Origin: an uncultured Candidatus Saccharibacteria bacterium
Lineage (GTDB): Bacteria; Patescibacteriota; Saccharimonadia; Saccharimonadales; Saccharimonadaceae
Length of the DNA: 64,000 nucleotides
Direction: 5' to 3'
Assembly: GCA_938033875.1 (NCBI GenBank)
Contig: CALHKG010000018.1
Coordinates: forward strand, 1 to 64,000
Below are positions 1 through 7,618 of this stretch, piece by piece. Within the stretch, counting starts at the first letter, position 1. Every line of letters begins with the position of its first letter. The notes under the pieces are model-generated. The model worked only from the letters and a program-made list of their open reading frames with translations. It had not been told where the DNA came from and did not search any database. Both the position numbers and the translations under genes were made by a program.

Positions 1-395
1 GAGATGAAGTTTCCAAAGATGATAATTGGAGAGTTCAGGAAGTATTGGCAAAGGCATTTGATGAATTTTGCAAGAAAATAGGATATGAAAAGGCACTTCC
101 AGTAATTGATGAATGGTTAAAAAATAACAATCCCAATACGAGGAGAGCAGTTACAGAGGGACTAAGAATATGGACGAGTAGACCATATTTCAGGGAAAAT
201 CCGAGTGAAGCCATTAGACGAATTGCTACATTAAAAGAAGATTCCAGTGAATATGTTAGAAAGTCGGTAGGAAATGCTTTGAGAGATATTAGTAAGAAAT
301 TTCCAGAGTTGATTAAAATGGAGCTCAGTAGCTGGAAATTAGAGAGCAGAGAAATTAAACAGGTATATAACCTGGCGAGTCGATTAGTCGACTGA
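1..395 (+). CDS. HEAT-repeat / DNA alkylation repair-like protein (partial, 5' end outside window)
   Basis: The reading frame is open from base 3, so the gene starts upstream of the window. About 130 C-terminal residues are visible, ending with TGA. The text is helical with HEAT-like pairs: a WRVQE helix, then FDEFCKK, then a PNTRRAVTEGLR helix and a YVRKSVGNALRDISK helix. This pattern matches the AlkD/DNA alkylation repair HEAT family, which flips or excises alkylated bases, or a generic HEAT scaffold. The catalytic residues of AlkD lie in the missing part. It shares a bidirectional terminator with the convergent rpsT gene. The family is likely; the enzymatic activity is not shown. Confidence 0.6.
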   Translation, partial: DEVSKDDNWRVQEVLAKAFDEFCKKIGYEKALPVIDEWLKNNNPNTRRAVTEGLRIWTSRPYFRENPSEAIRRIATLKEDSSEYVRKSVGNALRDISKKFPELIKMELSSWKLESREIKQVYNLASRLVD

Positions 396-403
396 TGTTA
401 AAT

Positions 404-434
404 AAAAATACCCCAGTTAATTCCGGGGTATTTT
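404..434. terminator. Bidirectional rho-independent terminator
   Basis: ATACCCC and GGGGTAT form a stem around a short AT loop. It is flanked by A-runs on the left and T-runs on the right, so it can end both the HEAT-repeat gene (+) and rpsT (-). Confidence 0.75.
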
Positions 435-451
435 CTAGTAATCTTTACAGA

Positions 452-805
452 TTATTTTTCAGCTTTCTTAGCAGCTGGCTTCTTTGCTGGAGCTTTTTTA
501 GCGGCAGTTTTCTTAGCTGTTGCTGGCTTTGCAGCTGGTTTTTTAGCAGTAGCTTCTAATGTAACACCTGCTTTTTTAGCAACTTTACTCAATGCGCTCT
601 TTCGGCGAGCAGCAGTATTTTTCTTAATCAAGCCTTTTTTAACAGCGGTGTCGATTTCGCTTTGTGCTGCAGCAAGAGTTTTTGCGCTTGGCTCTGCAGA
701 GAAAGCTTTAACAGCAGTCTTAATGTCTTTTTTAATGCTGATGTTTCGCTCGCGGCGCTTTAAGGTTTGTTTAGCACGCTTGATGGCGGATTTGATGATT
801 GGCAT
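452..805 (-). CDS. rpsT: 30S ribosomal protein S20
   Basis: The protein has 117 residues. It opens with the S20 signature MPIIKSAIKRAKQTLKRRER and continues with the helical NISIKKDIKTAVKAF segment, which packs at the bottom of the 30S subunit against 16S rRNA. The family usually has about 85-90 residues. The extra roughly 30 residues at the C-terminus are a lysine/alanine/proline tail of KKPAAK-like repeats, probably disordered and RNA-binding. An AAAGGAGAAAC ribosome site sits just before the ATG. It is transcribed alone, divergently from the 564-residue DHH-like gene. Confidence 0.95.
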   Translation of the reverse strand: MPIIKSAIKRAKQTLKRRERNISIKKDIKTAVKAFSAEPSAKTLAAAQSEIDTAVKKGLIKKNTAARRKSALSKVAKKAGVTLEATAKKPAAKPATAKKTAAKKAPAKKPAAKKAEK

Positions 806-849
806 GTTTCTCCTTTACCTCTATAGATTTGTATCGCTAATCAGGAAGA

Positions 850-878
850 ATTATACAGAAAATAGCATAAATTGTAAA
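850..878 (-). promoter_or_regulatory. rpsT promoter
   Basis: On the minus strand TTTACA (878-873), a 17-base spacer and TATAAT (855-850) form a strong sigma70-type promoter. The predicted start near 843 gives a leader of about 38 nt with an AGGAG site. Confidence 0.75.
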
Positions 879-893
879 GAGGTGGCTTAGATA

Positions 894-923
894 TTGACTT
901 TATGGTACTGCTTATGGTATAGT
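894..923 (+). promoter_or_regulatory. Promoter of the DHH-like gene and probably truB
   Basis: TTGACT (894-899), an 18-base spacer and TATAGT (918-923) preceded by TGG, an extended -10. It lies back to back with the rpsT promoter; the two -35 elements are about 15 bases apart. Confidence 0.7.
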
Positions 924-964
924 GATGCCAAGCGTAATTACAAAAAACAAACATAGGAAAAATC

Positions 965-2659
965 ATGTCAAACGGATCAGCAAAGCAAAAAGTAATCCAG
1001 AGTATAAAGGATGTAACTAATATTTTAGTGACGGTGAGTTCTAGCCCGTCAGTCGACGAATTATCGGCAGCTTTAGGATTGACAATTTTCCTTAATAAAC
1101 TGGGGAAGCATGCTACGGCTGTGTTTAGTGGCGACATTCCGCCAGCAATTACGTTCTTGAATCCTGATAAGACGTTTGAGCAGACCGCAGATTCTTTACG
1201 TGATTTTATTATTGCCTTGGATAAAGAGAAGGCTGATCATTTGCGCTATAAGGTTGTTGACGACGCTGTAAAGATTTTTATTACGCCATATCGTACGACA
1301 ATTACCGATAAAGACTTGGAATTTTCACAAGGCGATTATAACGTTGAGCTGGTTCTGGCGCTAAATGTTGAAAATAGTGAAAGTATTGATACGGCTTTGA
1401 CTGCGCACGGTAAAATTTTGCATGACGCTACGGTTGTGGCTATAACAGCGGGCGACGTAAAGAGTGGTCTGGGTTCTGTTGATTGGCACGAATCTAACGC
1501 GAGTGGTGTGAGTGAAATGGTTGTTGAGCTTCTTGATGATCTGAAGACGCCGAAGGTAACTCTGGACGAGCAGATGGCGACGGCTTTGCTTACGGGAATT
1601 GTGGCAGTAACTGAGAGGTTTAGTAATGGAAATACATCATCAAAGGTTATGACCACGGCCGCAGAACTTATGGCGGCTGGCGCAAATCAGCAATTGGTGG
1701 TTTCAAAGATTGCAGAGAGCGAAGTAGAGGACGAGCCACAGAAGATTGAAAAGATCGAAGAAAAATCTCCAGAAAAAGAAGAAGCTTCAGAGGATAAAAC
1801 TGAAGAAGTAGAGAAAGATGAGGAAACTGTACACGCGGACGGAACTTTGTCGATTAGTCACGAAAAGAAGGGTGATGTTGATGAAGTAGCCGAACAAACA
1901 GCGAAGGAAAAGCAAGAAGAGTCTGCTAGGATTGCCGAAGAGAAATTGGCTAAAATTGAGCCAATAAAGGAGGAGCCACAAGCCGAGGAAGAAAAGCCTA
2001 GTGAAAAAATAGTTTCAAAGGGCGAACTTTCTTTTGAGGAAACTCCGCTGATGGGTGGCACTCTGAATGCAACGACTACACAGGCTGCCGAGGATAAGAT
2101 TAGGGAATTGGCTGGCGATCAAAATAAAACCATCTTAACGCACAGTAAATATGTGGGTGATAATACGCCGTCGTTTGGCAATACTCCGTTAAATGCGGCT
2201 ATGGGCGTGTCTGATGAGCCACCAAAGATTGATCCGTTCGCGACAACTAACGCCGCTGAGCAAAAATTGTCGACGATACCTGTTGCGCCGAAATCTGAAG
2301 AGTCGATTATTTCGGCAATTACCAACGACACAAATCAATTGAATAATCCAGTAGCGCCAGCTCCGAGTCAGCCGATTGCGCCAATTGAGCCAGCAATAAC
2401 AAATCCTGAAAATAGCATTCCGGGTTTCGATTTACCAATGCCGCCAGCAATGCCGGATTTCGGCGCTTTGCCACCAATGCCGCCAGCGCCTACAGGTGTT
2501 GATGTGAATGGATTGCCACAGATTGCACCGCTAGGAGTGGCTCCTGAGCCGGCAGCCGCTCCGCAAGCTCCAGCACCTGCGCCGATCACCGCGATGCCAA
2601 CTCAGCCAGCTCAGAACGCAGACTTCAATCCAGCACAATTCCAGATTCCAGGACAATAG
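965..2659 (+). CDS. DHH-family-like pseudoenzyme with long Glu/Pro-rich tail
   Basis: This 564-residue protein has two parts. Residues 1 to about 255 resemble a DHH/NrnA-type phosphoesterase fold: a first strand and helix ending SSPSVDELSAALGL, a SGDIP segment, and a later LLTGIVAVTERFSNGNT segment with the spacing of a DHH domain. The metal-binding HxNPDGDA motif is replaced by SSSPSVDELSA, so the hydrolase site looks lost. Residues from about 260 onward are low complexity, first Glu/Lys-rich and then Pro/Ala-rich, and probably disordered. The AGGAAAAATC site supports the ATG at 965. truB starts 3 bases after its stop, so the two are co-transcribed. Function unknown; DHH homology is moderate. 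Confidence 0.6.
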   Translation: MSNGSAKQKVIQSIKDVTNILVTVSSSPSVDELSAALGLTIFLNKLGKHATAVFSGDIPPAITFLNPDKTFEQTADSLRDFIIALDKEKADHLRYKVVDDAVKIFITPYRTTITDKDLEFSQGDYNVELVLALNVENSESIDTALTAHGKILHDATVVAITAGDVKSGLGSVDWHESNASGVSEMVVELLDDLKTPKVTLDEQMATALLTGIVAVTERFSNGNTSSKVMTTAAELMAAGANQQLVVSKIAESEVEDEPQKIEKIEEKSPEKEEASEDKTEEVEKDEETVHADGTLSISHEKKGDVDEVAEQTAKEKQEESARIAEEKLAKIEPIKEEPQAEEEKPSEKIVSKGELSFEETPLMGGTLNATTTQAAEDKIRELAGDQNKTILTHSKYVGDNTPSFGNTPLNAAMGVSDEPPKIDPFATTNAAEQKLSTIPVAPKSEESIISAITNDTNQLNNPVAPAPSQPIAPIEPAITNPENSIPGFDLPMPPAMPDFGALPPMPPAPTGVDVNGLPQIAPLGVAPEPAAAPQAPAPAPITAMPTQPAQNADFNPAQFQIPGQ

Positions 2660-2662
2660 TTG

Positions 2663-3319
2663 ATGGACGAAGTGATTATCATAGACAAACCTCAGGGAAT
2701 GACTAGCTTTGGGGTGGTAGCGCGCTTGCGGCGAGTTTTATCTAATCAGGCGGGAAAAAAGGTGAAGGTTGGCCATACGGGTACGCTTGATCCGTTTGCT
2801 ACTGGACTAATGATTATTGTGACTGGAAAGAAATGCCGAGAAGCTGAAACTTTCACTAAGTTAGATAAGTGGTACGAGGCGGAAATTATTCTGGGCAAGA
2901 ATAGTTCGACAGGTGATCCGGAAGGCGAAATTACTGATGTGTCTGATTATGAGCCGAGTTTGGAAGAAGTTCGGAAAGTGATTAGTCAATTTGTAGGAAA
3001 AATTGAGCAGACGCCGCCGATTTTTAGCGCAATAAAAATTAACGGTGAAAGAGCGTATAAATTGGCGCGTAAAGGTAAACAAGTTGAGATTCCTAAGCGT
3101 GTGATAGAAATTTACTCGTTGGAACTATTGGCATACGAATATCCCAAATTAAAGATTAGAACTCACGTTTCAAGCGGAACTTATATCCGAACGTTGGCAG
3201 TGGATATTGGTGAGAAACTAGGGACGGGCGCGTATTGTGAGAATTTGCGCCGAACAAAAATAGCTGACTATTCTATTGATCAGGCGAAGACTCTGGCGGA
3301 CTTTGGAATTACTAGCTAA
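2663..3319 (+). CDS. truB: tRNA pseudouridine(55) synthase
   Basis: The 218-residue protein isomerises U55 in the T-loop of tRNAs to pseudouridine. The nucleophile motif GTLDPFATGL places the catalytic Asp at residue 43, and the KPxGMTS motif near the N-terminus (DKPQGMTSFGVV) is intact. The region with TPPIFSAIKINGERAYKLAR and SSGTYIRTLAVDIG completes the fold. At this length it lacks a full C-terminal PUA domain, as in short TruB forms. ATG 2663 is preferred over an in-frame TTG one codon earlier. It sits next to rpsO, which recalls the truB-rpsO-pnp neighbourhood of many bacteria. Confidence 0.95.
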   Translation: MDEVIIIDKPQGMTSFGVVARLRRVLSNQAGKKVKVGHTGTLDPFATGLMIIVTGKKCREAETFTKLDKWYEAEIILGKNSSTGDPEGEITDVSDYEPSLEEVRKVISQFVGKIEQTPPIFSAIKINGERAYKLARKGKQVEIPKRVIEIYSLELLAYEYPKLKIRTHVSSGTYIRTLAVDIGEKLGTGAYCENLRRTKIADYSIDQAKTLADFGITS

Positions 3320-3348
3320 TTGCAAAAAACAGGGAAGCTTGGTATAAT
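3320..3348 (+). promoter_or_regulatory. rpsO promoter with short or absent leader
   Basis: TTGCAA (3320-3325), a 17-base spacer and TATAAT (3343-3348) with an upstream TGG extended -10. Only 9 bases separate the -10 from the ATG, so the message should have 0-3 leader bases. Confidence 0.8.
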
Positions 3349-3357
3349 TACAGAGCT

Positions 3358-3624
3358 ATGATTAGCAAAGAAAATAAAGCGAAAGCAATTGCTTTGACTC
3401 AGGTCAATAAAAACGACGTCGGTAGCCCACAAGCTCAGGTGTCAGTTTTGACGGCTCGTATCAAAGAAGTCACGGAGCATTTGAAGGCGAATAAGCACGA
3501 CTTCATGGCTCGCCGCGGCTTGATCCAAATGGTCGGTAAGCGCAAGCGTTTGCTGAAATATTTGGAGCGAACTGATTTTGAGAGTTACAAAGCAGTTGTT
3601 GCCAAATTAGGTTTGCGTAAATAA
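3358..3624 (+). CDS. rpsO: 30S ribosomal protein S15
   Basis: The 88-residue protein is the standard S15 length. It shows the motifs GSPQAQVSVLTARIKEVTEHLK and HDFMARRGLIQMVGKRKRLLKYL that bind the central domain of 16S rRNA. It has no ribosome-binding site. Its -10 box lies 9 bases upstream of ATG, so translation probably begins on a leaderless mRNA. Order truB-rpsO-(sortase)-pnp retains the classical gene order, with an opposite-strand sortase inserted between rpsO and pnp. Confidence 0.97.
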   Translation: MISKENKAKAIALTQVNKNDVGSPQAQVSVLTARIKEVTEHLKANKHDFMARRGLIQMVGKRKRLLKYLERTDFESYKAVVAKLGLRK

Positions 3625-3643
3625 TTTACGTTAAAAACTGCTT

Positions 3644-3672
3644 AAATCCCCTTTGACGAAAAGGGGATTTTT
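3644..3672. terminator. Bidirectional terminator between rpsO and sortase
   Basis: AAATCCCCTTT, loop GACG, and AAAAGGGGATTT followed by T residues. The A-rich left flank lets it also end the convergent sortase transcript. Confidence 0.8.
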
Positions 3673-3682
3673 GTTGTTCTGG

Positions 3683-4291
3683 CTATTTTTTCAATTTGGC
3701 GATAATCACATCTCGTCCATCGTTTGCGCCGCCCAAAGTGCAGGAATAAAGAGTTAATTGCGGCTGATCTGTAAGTTGTTCGATTTCCACGGCATCTGGC
3801 TTAACGCTTTGTTTTTCACTGATGACGTAATTGTAACGCACGCCGTTATAGTCAATGATAATTTCATCGCCGACAGTCAATTTATCAATATTATAAAAAG
3901 GCGATTTTCTGAGCGTCTGCTGAGGAGTTAGGCCCATAATAAAACGGTGTGCAGATAAGACAAAATTGCCGCCATCTTTTGGGTTGCCGTTTTCTGGTTT
4001 ACGCCACCACGCACCATGTTCCATTGTTTCGGCGCCGCCAGTACTATAAGGCAAATTTATGTCGATTTTCGGTATATAAAGTCGATTTTCGGTAATTTTA
4101 TTCTCGGTTTTAGTGATGAGCTGAGTGGTCTGGTTGTCTTTTGGATTGATGTTTTGCGACAAAATAAGGGGCGTGCTGATGAGAGCAAGCAAATAAACTC
4201 CGCCAAGAATCATTAAGATTGCGATTATAGTTAAGATATAGCTTTTCCAACTTTTCTGGCGATTTTTTACTGAATCTAGCTGAAGTGACAT
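3683..4291 (-). CDS. Sortase (surface-protein transpeptidase)
   Basis: The 202-residue protein has an N-terminal membrane anchor (about residues 18-40), then the sortase barrel. The catalytic triad is visible: His in VLSAHRF (about residue 115), Cys in the TLYSC motif (about 184) and Arg in GRDVIIAK (about 193). Sortases cleave an LPXTG-type signal and join the protein to a cell-wall amine. A likely substrate in this window is the protein at 55714-57318, which carries LPKTG. ATG 4291 is chosen because a TATAAT at 4303-4298 lies 6 bases before it, a leaderless arrangement. The class within the sortase family is not resolved. Confidence 0.9.
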   Translation of the reverse strand: MSLQLDSVKNRQKSWKSYILTIIAILMILGGVYLLALISTPLILSQNINPKDNQTTQLITKTENKITENRLYIPKIDINLPYSTGGAETMEHGAWWRKPENGNPKDGGNFVLSAHRFIMGLTPQQTLRKSPFYNIDKLTVGDEIIIDYNGVRYNYVISEKQSVKPDAVEIEQLTDQPQLTLYSCTLGGANDGRDVIIAKLKK

Positions 4292-4370
4292 GAATAAATT
4301 ATAGCACACTCGTCTGTTAATAAGGTCATGCTAAGCGCGCTCGCGGCTGGCGTTTGGGTCGAGGTTTTAG

Positions 4371-4429
4371 TATAATATAAGGAGCAATTTGTAACGCGGA
4401 AGTGATAGAGATGAGACGACTAAATTGCT
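4371..4429 (+). promoter_or_regulatory. pnp promoter and leader hairpin
   Basis: TATAAT at 4371-4376 would start transcription near 4383, about 90 nt before pnp. The leader opens with AGCAATTT (4383-4390), which pairs with AAATTGCT (4422-4429). This gives an 8-bp stem at the very 5' end. No good -35 is seen. Confidence 0.5.
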
Positions 4430-4472
4430 AAGTAATTTCATCCCTGTTACTACCGCAAGAAAGGAGCTCTTT

Positions 4473-6590
4473 ATGAGTATTATCAATCCAAGCGGCAAGG
4501 AGATTTTTAGTGTTACCACTGATTTTTGTGGTCGGCCGCTGACGTTAGAGGTGAATCGCGTCGGTTTTAGGACGACTGGTAGTGTTTTGGTGCGTTATGG
4601 CGACACTGTAGTTTTGGGCAGCGCTCAGGTTAGTCCGCGTCCAGTGCAATTGGATTATTTTCCATTATCAATTGATTACGAAGAAAAGTTTTATGCTGCA
4701 GGTAAGATTTCTGGCAGCCGATTTATCAAGCGTGAAGGTCGTCCAAGCGATGAAGCTGTATTGATTGGGCGATTGATTGATCGTCCGATTCGTCCGCTTT
4801 TCCCGAAGGGTTATCGTCAGGAAATCCAAGTCGTCGCGACTGTTTTGAGTATGGATCCGAGTTTCCGTCCAGATGTAATTGCGATGATCGCTGCGTCTAG
4901 TGCGTTAATGCTAACCGGTACGCCGTTTGACGGCCCAGTGGCTGGTTTGCGCGTGGGTCGAGTGAATGGCGAATTTAAGGCATTCTTGACTCCAGAAGAG
5001 CGCGAAAAGTCGGATCTTGATTTGGTTGTGGCTGGTATTGAAAGCGGTATAACAATGGTCGAGGCTGGCGCCAAAGAAGTTTCGGAGGACGTTATCGTTG
5101 ACGCTATGGCGTGGGCTCACCAGATGATGCAGCCAGCAATTGCCTTGCAACGCGAATTAGCAGAAAAAGTTGCGCCGACGCAGCAGGAATATGATTTAAT
5201 TTTGCCAGACGAATCAATTCAGCAAACGGTTAACGCGTGGGCTGATGGGAAATTTGGTGAGAAAATACGTCGTCCATATCCAGAGCGCAATGAAATGATT
5301 AGCGAAATTCGTGCCGAGTTCCATGAGGCGATGGCGGAAAAATTGGGACTAGACGAGGAAGAATATAGCGAAGTTCGTGGCGATTATGACGAAGCGTTTA
5401 CTTTGGCTTTACATAAAGATGTTCGTCGGGGAATTGTCGCTGAACGAATTCGTCCCGATGGTCGACAATTGACCGAGATTCGTCCGCTCAGTTCGGAAGT
5501 TGGATTCTTGCCGCGCGCTCACGGTTCCAGCTTGTTTACGCGTGGTGTAACTCAGGGAATGAATATTGTGACTTTGGCGCCACTGAGTTATTCGCAATTG
5601 ATTGACACTATGGAAATTACCGACGGTGAGCGACGTTATATGCATCATTACAACGCGCCGGGCTATACGGTTGGCGAAGTTAAGCGAATGGGTAGTCCAG
5701 GTCGACGTGAAATTGGTCACGGATATTTGGCGGAACGTGCTTTGCTTCCAGTTTTGCCGACTGAAGAAGATTTTCCATACGCTATTCGCTCGGTGACAGA
5801 AATTATGAGCCAGAATGGCTCGACTTCGATGGCGGCAACTTGTTCTAGCTGCTTGGCGTTGATGGATGCTGGCGTGCCAATTTCGGCTCCAGTGAGCGGA
5901 ATTGCGATGGGATTAATGATGGACGGCGACATTCCGTATGTGTTGAGCGATATCGCTGATGCTGAGGACTTTGCTGGCGATATGGACTTTAAGGTAACCG
6001 GAACTTCAAAGGGTATTACAGCTCTTCAAATGGATATGAAGGTTCATGGTTTGCCAGTGGCGGTATTGCGTCAAGCGATTGAGCAGAGTAAAGCAGGTCG
6101 CGCACATATTTTGGAACATATGCTTAGTGTGCTTCCAGAACCTCGTGAGTTGCTCAGTCCGTATGCGCCACGAATTGAGAAGATTAAGATTGACCCAGAT
6201 AAGATTGGTGTGATTATCGGTAAGGGTGGTGAGACGATCAATAAGATTACTTCGGAAACTGGTGCTGAAATTGATATCAAGGAAGATGGTTTGATCACTG
6301 TGGCTAGCCCAGACGGCGCGTCAATTGAAAAGGCTATGAACTGGATTAAAAGTCTGGTTGAGGAGCCGGAAGTTGGCAAGATTTACGAAGGTAAAGTTGT
6401 CGGTATTAAAGATTTTGGCGCGTTTGTGAATATACTTCCTGGTGTTGACGGAATGGTTCATATTTCGAAATTGGCAGAACATCGAGTTGAAAAAGTGACT
6501 GATGTCGTGAAAGAAGGGCAAACTGTTCGCGTGAAAATCACTGGAATTGACGAGCGCGGTAAGATTAATTTGACGATGATTGGTTTGTAA
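4473..6590 (+). CDS. pnp: Polynucleotide phosphorylase
   Basis: The 705-residue enzyme degrades RNA 3' to 5' by phosphorolysis. Two RNase PH-like cores are visible (KFYAAGKISGSRFIKREGRPSD in the first; LFTRGVTQ, GDAEDFAGDMDFKVTGTSKGITALQMD in the second). A KH domain (KIGVIIGKGGETINKI) and an S1 domain (GKVVGIKDFGAFVNILPGVDGMVH) follow at the C-terminus. The start at ATG 4473 is set by an AGGAG site at 4462-4466. Earlier in-frame codons fall in the leader. Length is normal (E. coli 711). The structured leader suggests post-transcriptional control, as known for pnp in enterobacteria. Confidence 0.97.
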   Translation: MSIINPSGKEIFSVTTDFCGRPLTLEVNRVGFRTTGSVLVRYGDTVVLGSAQVSPRPVQLDYFPLSIDYEEKFYAAGKISGSRFIKREGRPSDEAVLIGRLIDRPIRPLFPKGYRQEIQVVATVLSMDPSFRPDVIAMIAASSALMLTGTPFDGPVAGLRVGRVNGEFKAFLTPEEREKSDLDLVVAGIESGITMVEAGAKEVSEDVIVDAMAWAHQMMQPAIALQRELAEKVAPTQQEYDLILPDESIQQTVNAWADGKFGEKIRRPYPERNEMISEIRAEFHEAMAEKLGLDEEEYSEVRGDYDEAFTLALHKDVRRGIVAERIRPDGRQLTEIRPLSSEVGFLPRAHGSSLFTRGVTQGMNIVTLAPLSYSQLIDTMEITDGERRYMHHYNAPGYTVGEVKRMGSPGRREIGHGYLAERALLPVLPTEEDFPYAIRSVTEIMSQNGSTSMAATCSSCLALMDAGVPISAPVSGIAMGLMMDGDIPYVLSDIADAEDFAGDMDFKVTGTSKGITALQMDMKVHGLPVAVLRQAIEQSKAGRAHILEHMLSVLPEPRELLSPYAPRIEKIKIDPDKIGVIIGKGGETINKITSETGAEIDIKEDGLITVASPDGASIEKAMNWIKSLVEEPEVGKIYEGKVVGIKDFGAFVNILPGVDGMVHISKLAEHRVEKVTDVVKEGQTVRVKITGIDERGKINLTMIGL

Positions 6591-6593
6591 ATA

Positions 6594-6599
6594 TATAAT
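6594..6599 (+). promoter_or_regulatory. -10 element for the first tandem membrane protein
   Basis: TATAAT lies directly after the pnp stop codon. It leaves a leader of about 24 nt containing an AGGAG site before ATG 6630. Confidence 0.5.
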
Positions 6600-6629
6600 A
6601 GCAAAAGCGTAATTTTAGGAGAAAATTTT

Positions 6630-7508
6630 ATGGACAATAGTAACAACAACAAGCCTCAAACACCGCCTCAGCCACAATTCCAGCAGGCTCCACAGCAGCC
6701 TCAGGCTCAGCAACCTCAACCACAACAACAATTCCCACAACAACCAGTCATGGGAACTCCATACCAAATGCCACCAAAAAAGAAAATGAGCAAAGGTGCC
6801 AAGTGGGGGATCATCGGCGGAATAATTGGACTAGTCGTAATTATCGTTGGTGTAGTCCTGGCTGTCTTGTTATTAGGTGGTCCAAGCAAGGCGGATTATA
6901 AAGACCTGCTTTCACAGTTTACTGGCTTTGATATAAATAACGCCTTTATCAGTAAAAGTAGCACTGGTACTAAAAATAGGAAAGCTGAAATAGACGAGAC
7001 TATTGGTAAAATTGACGATCTTAATAAAAAAATGGGCTCACATAAAGCGCTTCGCGATAAGGATGTGAAAGAGGCATACGATAAATACTTGGACAGTTGG
7101 AATAACGGCGCAAAAGAATATGTTGAGTTCATAGGAGCCTTTACTGAAAATAATTTTTACGAGAAGTGTAGGTTAACTGAAGTAAGTAAGCATATTCGGG
7201 AATCCAAAGAAAGTATTGAGAAATATTTTGACTCTAATATGAAAGACTGTATGGATTCTTTGGATAAGATGTCAAAATCTAATAACAAGCTAGTTGCTAA
7301 ATATGGCGAAGATCTGAAGAAATACTACTCAGAAATAAAGCAATATTACGTAGAACTTTCAGAATACATTAAGAACGCATCGTCGGGAGCATCGAGGCCA
7401 AAGGCACCGACATCACCGAAGATAGATATTAAGGCAGATACATTGAATAAATGGAAAGAAGCTAGCGAAAACTTTAAGAAAGTTTTGGAAGAAAAAGCTA
7501 ATAAATAG
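6630..7508 (+). CDS. Membrane-anchored protein with Gln/Pro-rich cytoplasmic head (tandem paralogue 1)
   Basis: The 292-residue protein opens with about 45 Gln/Pro-rich residues (repeats of QPQ, QQAPQ), then a basic KKKMSKGAKW stop, one membrane helix (GIIGGIIGLVVIIVGVVLAVLLL) and an extracytoplasmic helical domain of about 200 residues. No enzyme motif is seen. The next gene has nearly the same first 90 residues but a different outer domain. A terminator and a separate promoter lie between them. Function unknown. The topology (N-in, one helix, C-out) is an inference from the charge pattern. Confidence 0.8.
   Translation: MDNSNNNKPQTPPQPQFQQAPQQPQAQQPQPQQQFPQQPVMGTPYQMPPKKKMSKGAKWGIIGGIIGLVVIIVGVVLAVLLLGGPSKADYKDLLSQFTGFDINNAFISKSSTGTKNRKAEIDETIGKIDDLNKKMGSHKALRDKDVKEAYDKYLDSWNNGAKEYVEFIGAFTENNFYEKCRLTEVSKHIRESKESIEKYFDSNMKDCMDSLDKMSKSNNKLVAKYGEDLKKYYSEIKQYYVELSEYIKNASSGASRPKAPTSPKIDIKADTLNKWKEASENFKKVLEEKANK
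6654..6903 (+). repeat. Direct repeat copy 1 (5' cassette of paralogue 1)
   Basis: These 250 bases match 7646-7895 with only about seven differences, none of them an indel. They encode the Gln/Pro head and membrane helix. Identity stops abruptly after GATTATAAAG. Confidence 0.9.
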
Positions 7509-7526
7509 TCTGTAATTAAAAATAAA

Positions 7527-7552
7527 GCACCCTGAGAAATCGGGGTGTTTTT
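7527..7552 (+). terminator. Rho-independent terminator
   Basis: CACCCTGA and TCGGGGTG form an 8-bp stem (one G-T pair) capped by a GAAA tetraloop, followed by a T-run. Confidence 0.85.
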
Positions 7553-7578
7553 ATTTGACTACAATTAAGCTATAGCGA

Positions 7579-7584
7579 TATAAT
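7579..7584 (+). promoter_or_regulatory. -10 element for the second tandem membrane protein
   Basis: TATAAT followed by a leader of about 28 nt with AGGAG at 7604-7608. It supports ATG 7619 as start and independent expression of the second copy. Confidence 0.55.
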
Positions 7585-7618
7585 GACAAAAAGTATAAAA
7601 GTCAGGAGACTATTATTT

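Noticed and set aside
841..1137. Minus-strand 98-codon frame over the rpsT upstream region
   Set aside because: It covers two back-to-back promoters and runs antisense into the DHH-like gene, with no ribosome site.
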